DNA of 64,000 nt from Bacteroides zoogleoformans. Its GTDB lineage: Bacteria; Bacteroidota; Bacteroidia; Bacteroidales; Bacteroidaceae. The translations under genes and the position numbers were made by a program. The stretch's first letter is position 1; the number at the start of each line of letters is the position of its first letter. Below, in pieces: positions 18,949 to 27,063 of the stretch. The notes beneath the pieces were generated by a model, which worked only from the letters and a program-made list of their open reading frames with translations, made no database searches and was not told the origin of the DNA. Location: positions 1,157,001 through 1,221,000 of the forward strand of contig NZ_CP027231.1 of the NCBI RefSeq assembly GCF_002998435.1, given 5' to 3'.

Positions 18949-19157
18949 TTGTTGCAAAGTTAAGAAAGAATATCAAATCAATCCATTGTTTACCCGAAAA
19001 TTTGAAATAATTAGTCTTTTTATTTCTGCTATGCAGTAAAAATGGTGCATAACGGAAATAGAATGGGAGATTTTATGGTGGTAAAATTTACGGCTGTTTA
19101 ATTTGCCTTTCCATTGTTCCGAAACTATCAGTTCCGAAACGCACATTTCGGATCGAA

Positions 19158-19946
19158 CTATTCTGTAAGTGAATTTACAAATTCTCCAAACCTCAAAATC
19201 TTCTCGCTATTCGCTTTATTGAAAAGTAGGTGCTCAAAATCCTTTTTTTTCTTCTTCAAATCGACTGTTTTCAGCAATTCGGCTGTTGCTTGTTTGAACT
19301 CCTGCAAATTATGTACTCCGCAACGCTTTGAAAGAAAATCGTAATCGGGTTTTGCCTGCGCCAATAAAAACATCAGGTCGTAGAAATCACGTCCTTTTGC
19401 ACGGGCTAACATGGCGGCAATTTTCATACTGCACAATACACCATCGGAAGGAACAGGAAACGGAAAAAAGAATCCGCAGCCTTTGATATTGGTAATAACC
19501 GGAGGATAAACGATTCTTTGGCCTTGGCTTTCAACCTTTATCAAAAAACGTTCTTCCTTGTGTCCGCTCAACCCCAAATCGAATAGTAGTTCAGGTAAAT
19601 GGATATTCCGCCTAAAAGCTGTTAGTTTCGGATTATCCTTATCCTTTGCCTCCACCCTCAACCCTGAACACTCTAAAAACTGGATTACTCCGTTTGTCAT
19701 TTCAATAAACTCGTCTTTCGACAGGTCTTTGCAGTAGAAATCCAAATTTTCAGAAAACCTGTCTATACCCTTTACCAGACGCAAGTTTGTTCCACCAATA
19801 AAAGCCATCTTTTGGATGCTTGGCGTAGAAGAAAGGTAATCTAGAATCATCAACTGCAAATACTCTTTCAGGATGTGCTTATTGAAACCCGAATTTCCAC
19901 GGATTTGAGCCGGAAAATAATTCTTTATCTGTTCTATCTGTATCAT
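19158..19946 (-). CDS. AbiEii/AbiGii-type nucleotidyltransferase toxin
   Basis: 262 residues, normal length. The MNT-fold motif is IGGTNLRLVKGIDRFSENLDFY, shown here in two parts: GGTNLR (about 50-55) and RFSENLDFY (about 62-70). The family usually has S-x-D-[IL]-D in the second part; here the first acid is Asn. Later blocks are FLIKVESQGQ and KIAAMLARAKGRDFYDLMFL. AbiEii toxins modify nucleic acid (tRNA in studied cases) and act in phage abortive infection. It overlaps the antitoxin stop by 4 bp, so the two are translated together. Confidence 0.88.
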   Translation of the reverse strand: MIQIEQIKNYFPAQIRGNSGFNKHILKEYLQLMILDYLSSTPSIQKMAFIGGTNLRLVKGIDRFSENLDFYCKDLSKDEFIEMTNGVIQFLECSGLRVEAKDKDNPKLTAFRRNIHLPELLFDLGLSGHKEERFLIKVESQGQRIVYPPVITNIKGCGFFFPFPVPSDGVLCSMKIAAMLARAKGRDFYDLMFLLAQAKPDYDFLSKRCGVHNLQEFKQATAELLKTVDLKKKKKDFEHLLFNKANSEKILRFGEFVNSLTE

Positions 19947-20422
19947 AAATCGTAAGTTTTAAGAAGTAGCTTTACCCGATGGTCAAGCGCCTTGCTTTGA
20001 AACTTGTCGCAGTAGTCCATCAGTAAATCCTTGTTTAAATCATCATGCAGGTAATCTTCATCCAAACGCAACTCTTCCAATTCCTGTTTGCTATCATAGA
20101 ACGGATAAAGATACAGTAAATCAAGTAATGCCTTCTCAGGTGTGGCAAACTGTATGGTGCGGTTGTCTGCCATTGGCTTTAAGTCGTACCCGAATAGCAG
20201 ATTTTCTTTGACATTCTTATATGAGTATTCGCCGAAGTCATTGGCGAATGATGCTGTTTTCAGGGTTGTCACACAGGTAATCTGCACCACCGCCTCCGGT
20301 ATCATCCCGTAAAACGACAATGTCGTATGCAGGCTGATATAGGACGGACGGTAAATCCGGTTGGCAAAATAAAGGGAATAATCCGGCTTGCTCTTATACT
20401 CCGAAAAAGCAAAATATCCCAT
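19943..20422 (-). CDS. AbiEi-type antitoxin/regulator, apparently N-terminally short
   Basis: 159 residues. The central block (RPSYISLHTTLSFYGMIPE) and the ATPEKALLDLLYLYP motif are typical of AbiEi antitoxins. These normally begin with a winged-helix domain of about 60 residues, which is absent here: a stop lies eight codons upstream of the ATG. The remaining N-terminus, MGYFAFSE, matches the point where the wing normally joins the core. The protein may therefore be a truncated antitoxin that no longer binds its promoter, or translation starts in a way I cannot see. Confidence 0.8.
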   Translation of the reverse strand: MGYFAFSEYKSKPDYSLYFANRIYRPSYISLHTTLSFYGMIPEAVVQITCVTTLKTASFANDFGEYSYKNVKENLLFGYDLKPMADNRTIQFATPEKALLDLLYLYPFYDSKQELEELRLDEDYLHDDLNKDLLMDYCDKFQSKALDHRVKLLLKTYDL

Positions 20423-20789
20423 ACAGTTATACAGGAACTTCTACGTTAATCAGCATATCAGGTTATTACTCATAATGATGTTCAATTTATTTTTTATTGA
20501 ACATGCTGAAAATAGAGAGCAAAAGATGGACAATGTTCATAGTATTAATTGGTGTCTGTAATATTGATTGAGGATATGATTGCCAGATAATCCAAAAATA
20601 ATATTACTATGGATGAAAAGTTCAAAATTATTCCTTCTAAAAGGAGGAAAGTGTCCTCTCATTGCTTTTCAATGATGAGAAGAGTGAAAAAAGTTAATGA
20701 GTAATCTCTACTTTTTTTCTAATAGGCTATAATAAAAAAGGACACCTAACTGAATAGATGTCCTTTTCTAAAGTTTAAAAAGTAATTTG
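20423..20789. other. AT-rich gap between AbiE and YoeB genes
   Basis: No gene is clearly supported. The part next to the antitoxin may be the degraded start of that gene. A 31-codon plus-strand frame at 20609-20704 (MDEKFKIIPSKRRK) has no family I know. The end holds the yoeB terminator. Confidence 0.4.
20737..20766 (-). terminator. Terminator after yoeB
   Basis: Inverted repeat AAAGGACA / TGTCCTTT with a 14-base loop, flanked by A and T runs on both sides. It can therefore stop transcription from either direction. It lies 24 bp after the yoeB stop. Confidence 0.7.
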
Positions 20790-21065
20790 TTATTTCTTGG
20801 TATAATGGTATTTCATGGAAAATATGTAAACCTCCACTATATCGTCATGTACGGAATAGACTATTCTGTGTTCCGCATTAATGCGCCTTGACCATTTGCC
20901 AGTCAGTTCATATTTGAGGGCTTCGGACTTTCCTATGCCTGTGTAGGGATGTTCCGCAATGTCATTCAGCAAAGCCTTAATCTTGTTCAAAACAGCTTTG
21001 TTTCCGCATTGGCAGAAAAAACGATATTCCTTTTGCGCCTGTTCTGATAATGTTATTCTGTACAT
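20790..21065 (-). CDS. yoeB: YoeB/Txe-family mRNA interferase toxin
   Basis: 91 residues. Residues known to be needed for YoeB catalysis and RNA cleavage in E. coli are present: the Glu in ALKYELTG, the Arg in AEHRIVYSV, and the C-terminal His-Tyr in MKYHYTKK. The W-S-R-R-I-N-x-E-H-R block is the family signature. YoeB binds the ribosome and cuts mRNA. It overlaps the upstream antitoxin gene by 13 bp and ends in a hairpin terminator. Confidence 0.95.
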   Translation of the reverse strand: MYRITLSEQAQKEYRFFCQCGNKAVLNKIKALLNDIAEHPYTGIGKSEALKYELTGKWSRRINAEHRIVYSVHDDIVEVYIFSMKYHYTKK

Positions 21066-21343
21066 GATATGCGTTCCAAGAAATCCTTCATGCTTTCACC
21101 CTCATTCTGAGAAATGAATTTTCCGTTCTTAATATCTTCCTCTCCCTTGCGTATAGCTTCCATCGTGGCAGGTGAAGACATGATGTATTCCGTTTCCTTT
21201 AATGAATTGTATTCATCCAAAGAAATCATCACTACCCCTTTACCGTTTCCCCGATTGATAATTACTGTATCACAATCATCCACCACTGAATCTATGTAGC
21301 CTTTCAAGTTGGCTCTTAAATCCGTATAATTGGCTGTTCTCAT
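21053..21343 (-). CDS. yefM: YefM/Phd-family antitoxin
   Basis: 96 residues. The N-terminal DNA-binding Phd/YefM fold is clear: TANYTDLRANLKGYIDSV, INRGNGKGVVMISLDEYNSL, ETEYIMSSPATMEAI. The acidic C-terminus (ESMKDFLERISCTE) is the toxin-neutralising part. The start has a good ribosome-binding site (AAGGAG 6 bp upstream). It neutralises YoeB and represses the operon. Confidence 0.95.
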   Translation of the reverse strand: MRTANYTDLRANLKGYIDSVVDDCDTVIINRGNGKGVVMISLDEYNSLKETEYIMSSPATMEAIRKGEEDIKNGKFISQNEGESMKDFLERISCTE

Positions 21344-21365
21344 AATTTCTCCTTTTTAGTTATTG

Positions 21366-21397
21366 CAAATATATGTACTTATTAGCGTACTTACAAA
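21366..21397 (-). promoter_or_regulatory. Promoter and possible operator of yefM-yoeB
   Basis: On the minus strand, TTTG (21394-21397) and TATATTTG (21366-21373) are 20 bp apart, close to the Bacteroides -33/-7 consensus. Between them GTAC-GCTAATAA-GTAC forms an interrupted inverted repeat, a reasonable binding site for the YefM-YoeB repressor complex. Confidence 0.6.
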
Positions 21398-21414
21398 CTT
21401 ATATAGTTAATTTT

Positions 21415-21538
21415 GTAAGCCTCCGGTAAACCACGTATTTTCTGCAATCTCTTCGACCAATATCTTTGTGCCCAAAAATAAAACTTATGATGACACGAGA
21501 AGAAGTTGCAGAAAATACGTGGTTTACCGGAGGCTTAC
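21415..21538. repeat. Palindromic element, copy 2 (MITE-like)
   Basis: 124 bp with 33-bp perfect inverted ends. It matches copy 1 (core 11417-11540) except for A in place of G in the internal GACCAATATC stretch. It lies between the yefM promoter and uvrA, outside any gene. No target duplication is visible here. Confidence 0.85.
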
Positions 21539-21572
21539 GTTGCTATGTAGTCGTCCCTTAAAAACTATATTT

Positions 21573-21615
21573 CAGCGTAAAGTTTGTAAAAGCGAACTTC
21601 ACGCTGATTTTTTTT
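21573..21615 (+). terminator. Strong plus-strand terminator without an obvious gene
   Basis: A 12-bp stem CAGCGTAAAGTT / AACTTCACGCTG with one mismatch and a 10-base loop runs into eight T. It points along the plus strand, but no plus-strand gene lies before it for several kilobases. It may mark the end of a lost gene or an unseen RNA starting near the palindromic element. Confidence 0.7.
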
Positions 21616-21660
21616 GGTAGTGTAAATAACCTGTGTCACGCATTATTTCTCTCTATAAAA

Positions 21661-21714
21661 CTCATCGGTCGAGGAACGGCCAGCGCCAAGGGGCAGGACT
21701 ACCCGTCCCGACGA
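21661..21714. other. GC-rich stem-loop upstream of uvrA
   Basis: A 54-bp GC-rich block in an AT-rich gap. CTCATCGG pairs with CCGACGAG at the outside, and GGAACGG with CCGTCC inside, leaving a 23-base GC-rich loop. It is not a tRNA that I can fold. It may be a structured RNA or a remnant; it lies 120 bp before the uvrA promoter. Confidence 0.45.
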
Positions 21715-21810
21715 GCGTAAAATTACAATAATTTAAATCGGTCTCCAAACTTTATGGCCATTTGTTGCGAGATTGTGGCCTGATGCCCTCAAGTTATTAA
21801 TTATTTTTCT

Positions 21811-21843
21811 TTTGACGCTTTTAAGCGGAAAATACTAACTTTG
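21811..21843 (+). promoter_or_regulatory. uvrA promoter
   Basis: TTTG (21811-21814) and TAACTTTG (21836-21843), 21 bp apart, match the Bacteroides consensus, though slightly wider than the usual 19-20 bp. The uvrA start codon is 33 bp downstream. No LexA-like operator is recognised. Confidence 0.6.
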
Positions 21844-21875
21844 CAGTCCGAAATCCACCTAATACAGACTCTTAT

Positions 21876-24671
21876 ATGGCAGAAAATACCTCTATCTCCA
21901 TCAAAGGCGCGCGCGTTAACAACCTAAAAAACATCAATGTAGATATTCCACGTAACCGTTTAGTAGTCATTACCGGATTGTCCGGTTCAGGTAAGTCGTC
22001 GCTGGCTTTCGACACGCTTTACGCCGAAGGGCAACGCCGCTACGTGGAGAGCCTGAGCAGCTACGCCCGCCAGTTCTTGGGACGGATGAGCAAGCCCGAA
22101 TGCGACTTCATCAAAGGCATACCGCCTGCCATCGCCATTGAGCAAAAAGTAAGTAGCCGCAATCCTCGCTCCACCGTAGGTACCTCCACAGAGATATACG
22201 AATACCTGCGGCTGCTCTACGCACGAGTAGGAAAAACACTCAGCCCCGTCAGCGGGCAGGAAGTGAAGAAACATTTTACCGAGGACATCGTAAAATGTAT
22301 GCTACAATACCCCGAAGGAACAAAATATACCATACTTGCTCCGGTAGTGCTACGCGAAGGCCGAAACATGCAGCAACAATTGGAAGTGGACATGAAGCAG
22401 GGATTCACCCGGCTGGAGGTGAACGGCGAAACGATGCGCATGGAGGAATATCAACCGAAAGCCGGTGACACCGTTTTCCTGCTGATAGACCGCATGACGG
22501 CCTCGGCCGAGAAAGACTCCATCAGTCGCCTGACCGACTCAGCCGAGACGGCCATGTACGAGGGTGACGGCGCCTGCCTGCTGCGTTTTTACCAACCGGA
22601 CGGCACAACGTGCCTTTACCGCTTCAGCACCAAGTTCGAGGCAGACGGCATTACTTTCGAGGAGCCGAACGACCAAATGTTCTCTTTCAACTCGCCCGTA
22701 GGCGCTTGTCCGGTATGCGAAGGCTTCGGCAAGGTGATAGGAATTGACGAACATCTGGTAGTACCCGACCGCTCACTGTCCGTCTACGACGGTGCTGTGG
22801 TGTGCTGGCGAGGCGAAGTGATGGGCGAATGGCGGGACATGTTGATACGAGGAGCCGAGAAAGCCGGCTTCCCCATCTTCACTCCCTACTACGAACTGAC
22901 TGACGAACAACGCCGGATGCTCTGGGAGGGTACTCCTTACTTCGAAGGCATCAATGCTTTCTTCAAGATGGTGCAGGAGAACCAATACAAGATACAATAC
23001 CGCGTGATGTTGGCACGTTATCGTGGCAAGACCATCTGCCCCAAGTGCCACGGCACCCGCCTAAAACCCGAAGCCAACTACGTGCGAGTGGGAGGACGCA
23101 GCATCTCCGAGCTGGTGGATCTGCCCATCACAGAGCTGAAGCTTTTCTTCGACAAACTTAAACTCGAACCGCACGATGCCGATGTAGCACGCCGTCTGCT
23201 GACGGAAATAAACAATCGCATCCGCTTCTTGCTCGACGTAGGTCTGGGCTATCTCACACTGAACCGCCTGAGCAACTCGCTGTCCGGCGGCGAGAGCCAG
23301 CGCATCAACCTTGCCACCTCGCTGGGCAGCAGTTTGGTGGGCAGTCTCTACATCCTCGACGAACCGAGCATCGGCCTGCACAGTCGGGACACCGACAAAC
23401 TCATCGGCGTGCTGCGCCAACTGCAACAGTTGGGCAATACGGTCGTCGTTGTGGAGCACGACGAAGAAATCATCCGCGCGGCGGACTATATCATCGACAT
23501 CGGCCCCAAGGCAGGACGCTTGGGGGGCGAGGTGGTCTATCAGGGTGATATGAAAGACCTCCACAAAGGAAGCAACAGCTACACTGTGCGCTACCTGCTG
23601 GGTGAAGAAACCATCCCAACGCCCGCACAACGCCGCCCATGGAACAACTATATCGAGATTAAAGGGGCCCGTGAAAACAACCTGAAAGGAGTGGACGTGC
23701 GCTTCCCGCTGAACGTAATGACCGTAGTGACAGGTGTCAGCGGTTCGGGTAAGAGTACGCTGGTACGCGACATCTTCTACCGTGCTCTGAAACGCGAACT
23801 GGACGAATGCAACGAACGTCCGGGCGAGTTCGTCTCCATCAGCGGCGATCTACGCAACCTGCGCAATGTGGAGTTCGTAGACCAGAACCCTATCGGGAAA
23901 TCGTCACGAAGCAATCCGGTGACTTACGTCAAGGCTTACGATGAAATACGCAAGCTCTGGGCGGAACAACCTCTTGCCAAGCAGATGGGTTACAGTGCCG
24001 GGCATTTCAGCTTCAACAGCGAGGGAGGACGTTGCGAGGAGTGTAAGGGCGAAGGTACCATCACTGTGGAGATGCAATTCATGGCCGACCTTGTGCTGGA
24101 ATGCGAGTCGTGTCACGGCAAACGCTTCAAAGCCGACACGCTGGAGGTGAAGTTCCACGACGTCAACATCTACGACGTGCTGAACATGACCATCGACCAA
24201 GCCATCGAGTTCTTTGCAAAGCATGGGCAGAAGAAAATCGTAAAGAAGTTGCAACCCCTTCAAGATGTGGGTTTGGGATATATCAAGCTGGGGCAATCGT
24301 CCTCCACGTTATCAGGCGGTGAAAATCAACGTGTGAAGTTGGCCTATTACCTCAGCCAGGAGAAGGCCGACCCCACCCTCTTTATCTTCGACGAGCCAAC
24401 CACCGGTCTGCACTTCCACGACATCAAGAAACTGCTCGAGGCATTCGACGCGCTGATACGCCGTGGACACTCCATCCTCATCATCGAACACAACCTCGAC
24501 GTGGTGAAGTGTGCGGATTATGTGATAGACCTCGGCCCGGAAGGCGGAGACCAAGGCGGCTACATCGTAGCGGCAGGCACACCGGAAGAGGTGGCCCGAT
24601 GTGCGGCAAGCTATACTGGACAGTTTCTGCAAGAGAAACTGCAAGGAGACCGACATGACGGTATGAAATGA
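21876..24671 (+). CDS. uvrA: Excinuclease ABC subunit A
   Basis: 931 residues, normal length. Two ABC ATPase modules are present: Walker [21 protein letters not shown] near residue 34 and [17 protein letters not shown] near 620; ABC signatures [12 protein letters not shown] and [12 protein letters not shown]; Walker [13 protein letters not shown] and [12 protein letters not shown]. Zinc fingers are at CPVCEGFG...CPKCHGTR and CEECKGEG...CESCHGKR. UvrA dimers find bulky DNA damage and load UvrB. uvrA stands alone, with a promoter upstream and a terminator hairpin downstream. Confidence 0.98.
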   Translation: MAENTSISIKGARVNNLKNINVDIPRNRLVVITGLSGSGKSSLAFDTLYAEGQRRYVESLSSYARQFLGRMSKPECDFIKGIPPAIAIEQKVSSRNPRSTVGTSTEIYEYLRLLYARVGKTLSPVSGQEVKKHFTEDIVKCMLQYPEGTKYTILAPVVLREGRNMQQQLEVDMKQGFTRLEVNGETMRMEEYQPKAGDTVFLLIDRMTASAEKDSISRLTDSAETAMYEGDGACLLRFYQPDGTTCLYRFSTKFEADGITFEEPNDQMFSFNSPVGACPVCEGFGKVIGIDEHLVVPDRSLSVYDGAVVCWRGEVMGEWRDMLIRGAEKAGFPIFTPYYELTDEQRRMLWEGTPYFEGINAFFKMVQENQYKIQYRVMLARYRGKTICPKCHGTRLKPEANYVRVGGRSISELVDLPITELKLFFDKLKLEPHDADVARRLLTEINNRIRFLLDVGLGYLTLNRLSNSLSGGESQRINLATSLGSSLVGSLYILDEPSIGLHSRDTDKLIGVLRQLQQLGNTVVVVEHDEEIIRAADYIIDIGPKAGRLGGEVVYQGDMKDLHKGSNSYTVRYLLGEETIPTPAQRRPWNNYIEIKGARENNLKGVDVRFPLNVMTVVTGVSGSGKSTLVRDIFYRALKRELDECNERPGEFVSISGDLRNLRNVEFVDQNPIGKSSRSNPVTYVKAYDEIRKLWAEQPLAKQMGYSAGHFSFNSEGGRCEECKGEGTITVEMQFMADLVLECESCHGKRFKADTLEVKFHDVNIYDVLNMTIDQAIEFFAKHGQKKIVKKLQPLQDVGLGYIKLGQSSSTLSGGENQRVKLAYYLSQEKADPTLFIFDEPTTGLHFHDIKKLLEAFDALIRRGHSILIIEHNLDVVKCADYVIDLGPEGGDQGGYIVAAGTPEEVARCAASYTGQFLQEKLQGDRHDGMK

Positions 24672-24677
24672 TTCTTT

Positions 24678-24733
24678 AGACGCAGATGACACAGATTTTC
24701 TTTTTATTTTATATCTGTGCCATCCGCATCTGA
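24678..24733. terminator. Bidirectional terminator between uvrA and the barrel gene
   Basis: Long inverted repeat: CGCAGATG-CACAGAT pairs with ATCTGTG-CATC-GCATCTG around a T-rich loop. It sits between two converging genes. Confidence 0.6.
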
Positions 24734-24796
24734 AAAATATCTTAAGGGAATATACCCTTCCTTTTTCGAGAATCCCTATAAAGTAGGGCTGTTTGC

Positions 24797-25285
24797 TTAG
24801 AAATAAAAACCGAATCCCACCTTCAGGCCAAACTTGGAACGGTCGTCATTTATATTCCAATAAACGGCAGGCTCAATTGTCACCGTACGGCTGAGGAAAA
24901 ACGCATAACCGGCTTCCAGACCAAAGGAAATATTTGTTTTATCCTGATTGTCACCCCAATTCCAATGATCCGCATTCACATCGGCTCCCAAGAACACACC
25001 GACTTTATCCAAATAATAACGCCCACCCACACCCATCGTATAGATGTCGACATCAGAACCTCCCGCATTCCATGAAACACCTGCATGCACCAATAAGGCC
25101 AAATTATCTGCAAGAAATGCACCACCCTCTGCCTCCAGTTCGAAAGAGGATTTCTCCCTTCCGGTATCATACGACAAATCCAACCCCGTTATAGACGGGC
25201 TTACAAACCATTTTCCTTTTTCAAACTGCGCCTGTACCGCAACTGTAGCAACAAGCAGACAAACAAGTAATCCTATCTTTTTCAT
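24797..25285 (-). CDS. Small outer-membrane beta-barrel protein
   Basis: 162 residues. The signal peptide MKKIGLLVCLLVATVAVQAQ ends at an AQA-type cleavage site. The mature part alternates hydrophobic and polar residues in eight or so short strands (GGRYYLDKVGVFLGADV, GLEAGYAFFLSRTVTIEPAV) and ends in Phe, as outer-membrane barrels do. This is the OmpX/PF13505-like size class. The function is not known. It is followed by a terminator and not part of the next operon. Confidence 0.85.
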   Translation of the reverse strand: MKKIGLLVCLLVATVAVQAQFEKGKWFVSPSITGLDLSYDTGREKSSFELEAEGGAFLADNLALLVHAGVSWNAGGSDVDIYTMGVGGRYYLDKVGVFLGADVNADHWNWGDNQDKTNISFGLEAGYAFFLSRTVTIEPAVYWNINDDRSKFGLKVGFGFYF

Positions 25286-25312
25286 CTTGATTATTTTTTG
25301 AGTGAATAGTTA

Positions 25313-25534
25313 TCATTTTCTATTTTCTTCTCTTCTTTTTCTTTGCAGCTCCTCCTTTTTGCGAAGAACCAGCCACAACAGCAATACGATAACGTATGAG
25401 GCCGCTACCGTGACATATTTCTCGGTTGCACTGATCTCCGTATTACGAGGCAGAAAATAAGCCGCTGTTATCGTGACATAAACAAACAGAGCCCCAATCA
25501 GTCCGGTAGACTTTTTAATCTTTCTCATCACCAA
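25313..25534 (-). CDS. Small membrane protein downstream of cstA
   Basis: 73 residues with two predicted membrane helices (GLIGALFVYVTITAAYFL and YVTVAASYVIVLLLWLVL) and a highly charged C-terminal tail (RKKEELQRKRREENRK). Its start overlaps the cstA stop by 7 bp, so translation is coupled. It takes the place that the small YbdD protein has beside cstA in enterobacteria, but shows no similarity to it. Confidence 0.8.
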   Translation of the reverse strand: MVMRKIKKSTGLIGALFVYVTITAAYFLPRNTEISATEKYVTVAASYVIVLLLWLVLRKKEELQRKRREENRK

Positions 25535-26958
25535 AGTTTTTTAGTTGTTCTAAAGTGCCAAATGCCAAACCACAAAGTCGCTATCACCACTGCCGACAAA
25601 GCTATGGGCAATACTACCTGATCTCCCATGCCTAACCCTTCGGGTGAAATACAGATATAAGTGGTACACACTGCCGTCATAAACAATGCCGGAAGGTAAG
25701 TGACATAATAATAGTGTCCTTTCTTTTCACGCACCAGATAAACGGTGATAGCCCATAAAGTGAAAACAGACAAAGTCTGATTGGCCCACGCAAAATACCG
25801 CCAGATCATGTCGAAGCCGTCTTTATCGCGCAGACTGTAAAGCAACAACCCGACAGCCACCAAAAACATCGGCACACATATATATAAACGACGACGTATG
25901 CTTTTTTGTTCCATTCCCAGAAAATCGGCCACAATCAGACGTGCCGAACGAAAAGCGGTATCGCCACTGGTGATTGGAGCCGCAATGACACCAAGAACAG
26001 CCAATATGCCCCCAATCGCCCCCAACCAGTTCTTCGTTATGGCATCTACGATGACGGCAGCATTGGTCTCTTCCATACCATGACGATGAAAGAAATAAGT
26101 GGCAGCGGCAGCCCAAATCAAAGCGACGATACCTTCGGTTATCATTGCACCATAGAATATGGGACGCCCATGGTGTTCGCTCGTCATACAACGTGCCATC
26201 AAAGGACTTTGAGTGGCATGAAACCCACTGATTGCGCCACAGGCTATACTGACGAACATAATGGGGAAAATAGGCAGTTTGTCCGCATTGGGATGTGTGT
26301 TCTGCAGTCCGTCCCAGATTTCGGGCAATGCAGGATGGTTGACATAGAGCATCGTCAGAATACCGACAGCCATGAATAGCAGGGCAACAGCAAATAACGG
26401 ATATATCTTACCGATAATCTTATCTATAGGCAACAAAGTGGCGAGAATGTAGTAGGCAAAAACTACAATAATCCAGAAGGTGGCATCCATACTATCGGGA
26501 GTCAACTTAGCAAGCAGACCCGCCGGTCCTGCCACGAACACCGCTCCCACCAATATCATCAGTACAACCGTAAAGCCACGCATCACCTGTTTGGTTTCCA
26601 CACCCAAATAACGTCCGATGATTTCGGGCAGGCTCTCACCTCCATGACGCATGGAGAGCATGCCGGCAAGGTAATCGTGCACGGCACCGGCAAAGATACT
26701 TCCAAGCACAATCCACAGATAGGATGCCACACCGAATTTGGCGCCCATAATAGCTCCGAAGATAGGTCCTAACCCCGCAATATTAAGGAATTGTATCATA
26801 AAGATCTTCCATGTAGGCAAAGGCATGTAGTCCACACCATCGGCCTTGGTCAAAGCAGGTGTGCTACGGTCATCAGGAGCAAAGACACCCTCCACAAAGC
26901 GACCGTACAATACATAGCCGGTTATCAACGTCAGCAGGCAAAGTGTAAATGTAATCAT
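25528..26958 (-). CDS. cstA: Carbon starvation protein A family transporter
   Basis: 476 residues with about 12-13 membrane helices. The CstA family hallmarks are seen: FLNIAGLGPIFGAIMGAKFG near residue 57, HDYLAGMLSMRHGGESLPEIIG near 93, and FHATQSPLMARCMTSE near 243. It is shorter than E. coli CstA (701 residues) because the long C-terminal extension is missing, as is common in Bacteroidetes. Related proteins import peptides or pyruvate under carbon limitation. A -7-like TACATTTG (minus strand, 26984-26991) lies just upstream. Confidence 0.93.
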   Translation of the reverse strand: MITFTLCLLTLITGYVLYGRFVEGVFAPDDRSTPALTKADGVDYMPLPTWKIFMIQFLNIAGLGPIFGAIMGAKFGVASYLWIVLGSIFAGAVHDYLAGMLSMRHGGESLPEIIGRYLGVETKQVMRGFTVVLMILVGAVFVAGPAGLLAKLTPDSMDATFWIIVVFAYYILATLLPIDKIIGKIYPLFAVALLFMAVGILTMLYVNHPALPEIWDGLQNTHPNADKLPIFPIMFVSIACGAISGFHATQSPLMARCMTSEHHGRPIFYGAMITEGIVALIWAAAATYFFHRHGMEETNAAVIVDAITKNWLGAIGGILAVLGVIAAPITSGDTAFRSARLIVADFLGMEQKSIRRRLYICVPMFLVAVGLLLYSLRDKDGFDMIWRYFAWANQTLSVFTLWAITVYLVREKKGHYYYVTYLPALFMTAVCTTYICISPEGLGMGDQVVLPIALSAVVIATLWFGIWHFRTTKKLW

Positions 26959-27021
26959 GGTGTATTCCTCTTTTTAATACGTGCAAATGTAACAGTTTCT
27001 AAATAAACAGCATAAAATTAT

Positions 27022-27042
27022 CGAAGGTTTTGCTTACCTTCG
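27022..27042 (+). other. Hairpin at the divergent cstA / glycosidase intergenic region
   Basis: Perfect 7-bp stem CGAAGGT / ACCTTCG with a 7-base loop, 22 bp before the glycosidase ATG. TACCTTCG inside it resembles a -7 box. No T run follows, so a regulatory role or part of the leader is more likely than termination. Confidence 0.35.
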
Positions 27043-27063
27043 TCGCTAAAATATAGAACCTGC

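Noticed and set aside
21661..21714. tRNA or tmRNA fragment
   Set aside because: No acceptor-stem, T-loop (GTTCRANTC) or CCA end fits the block; it folds only as a long hairpin.
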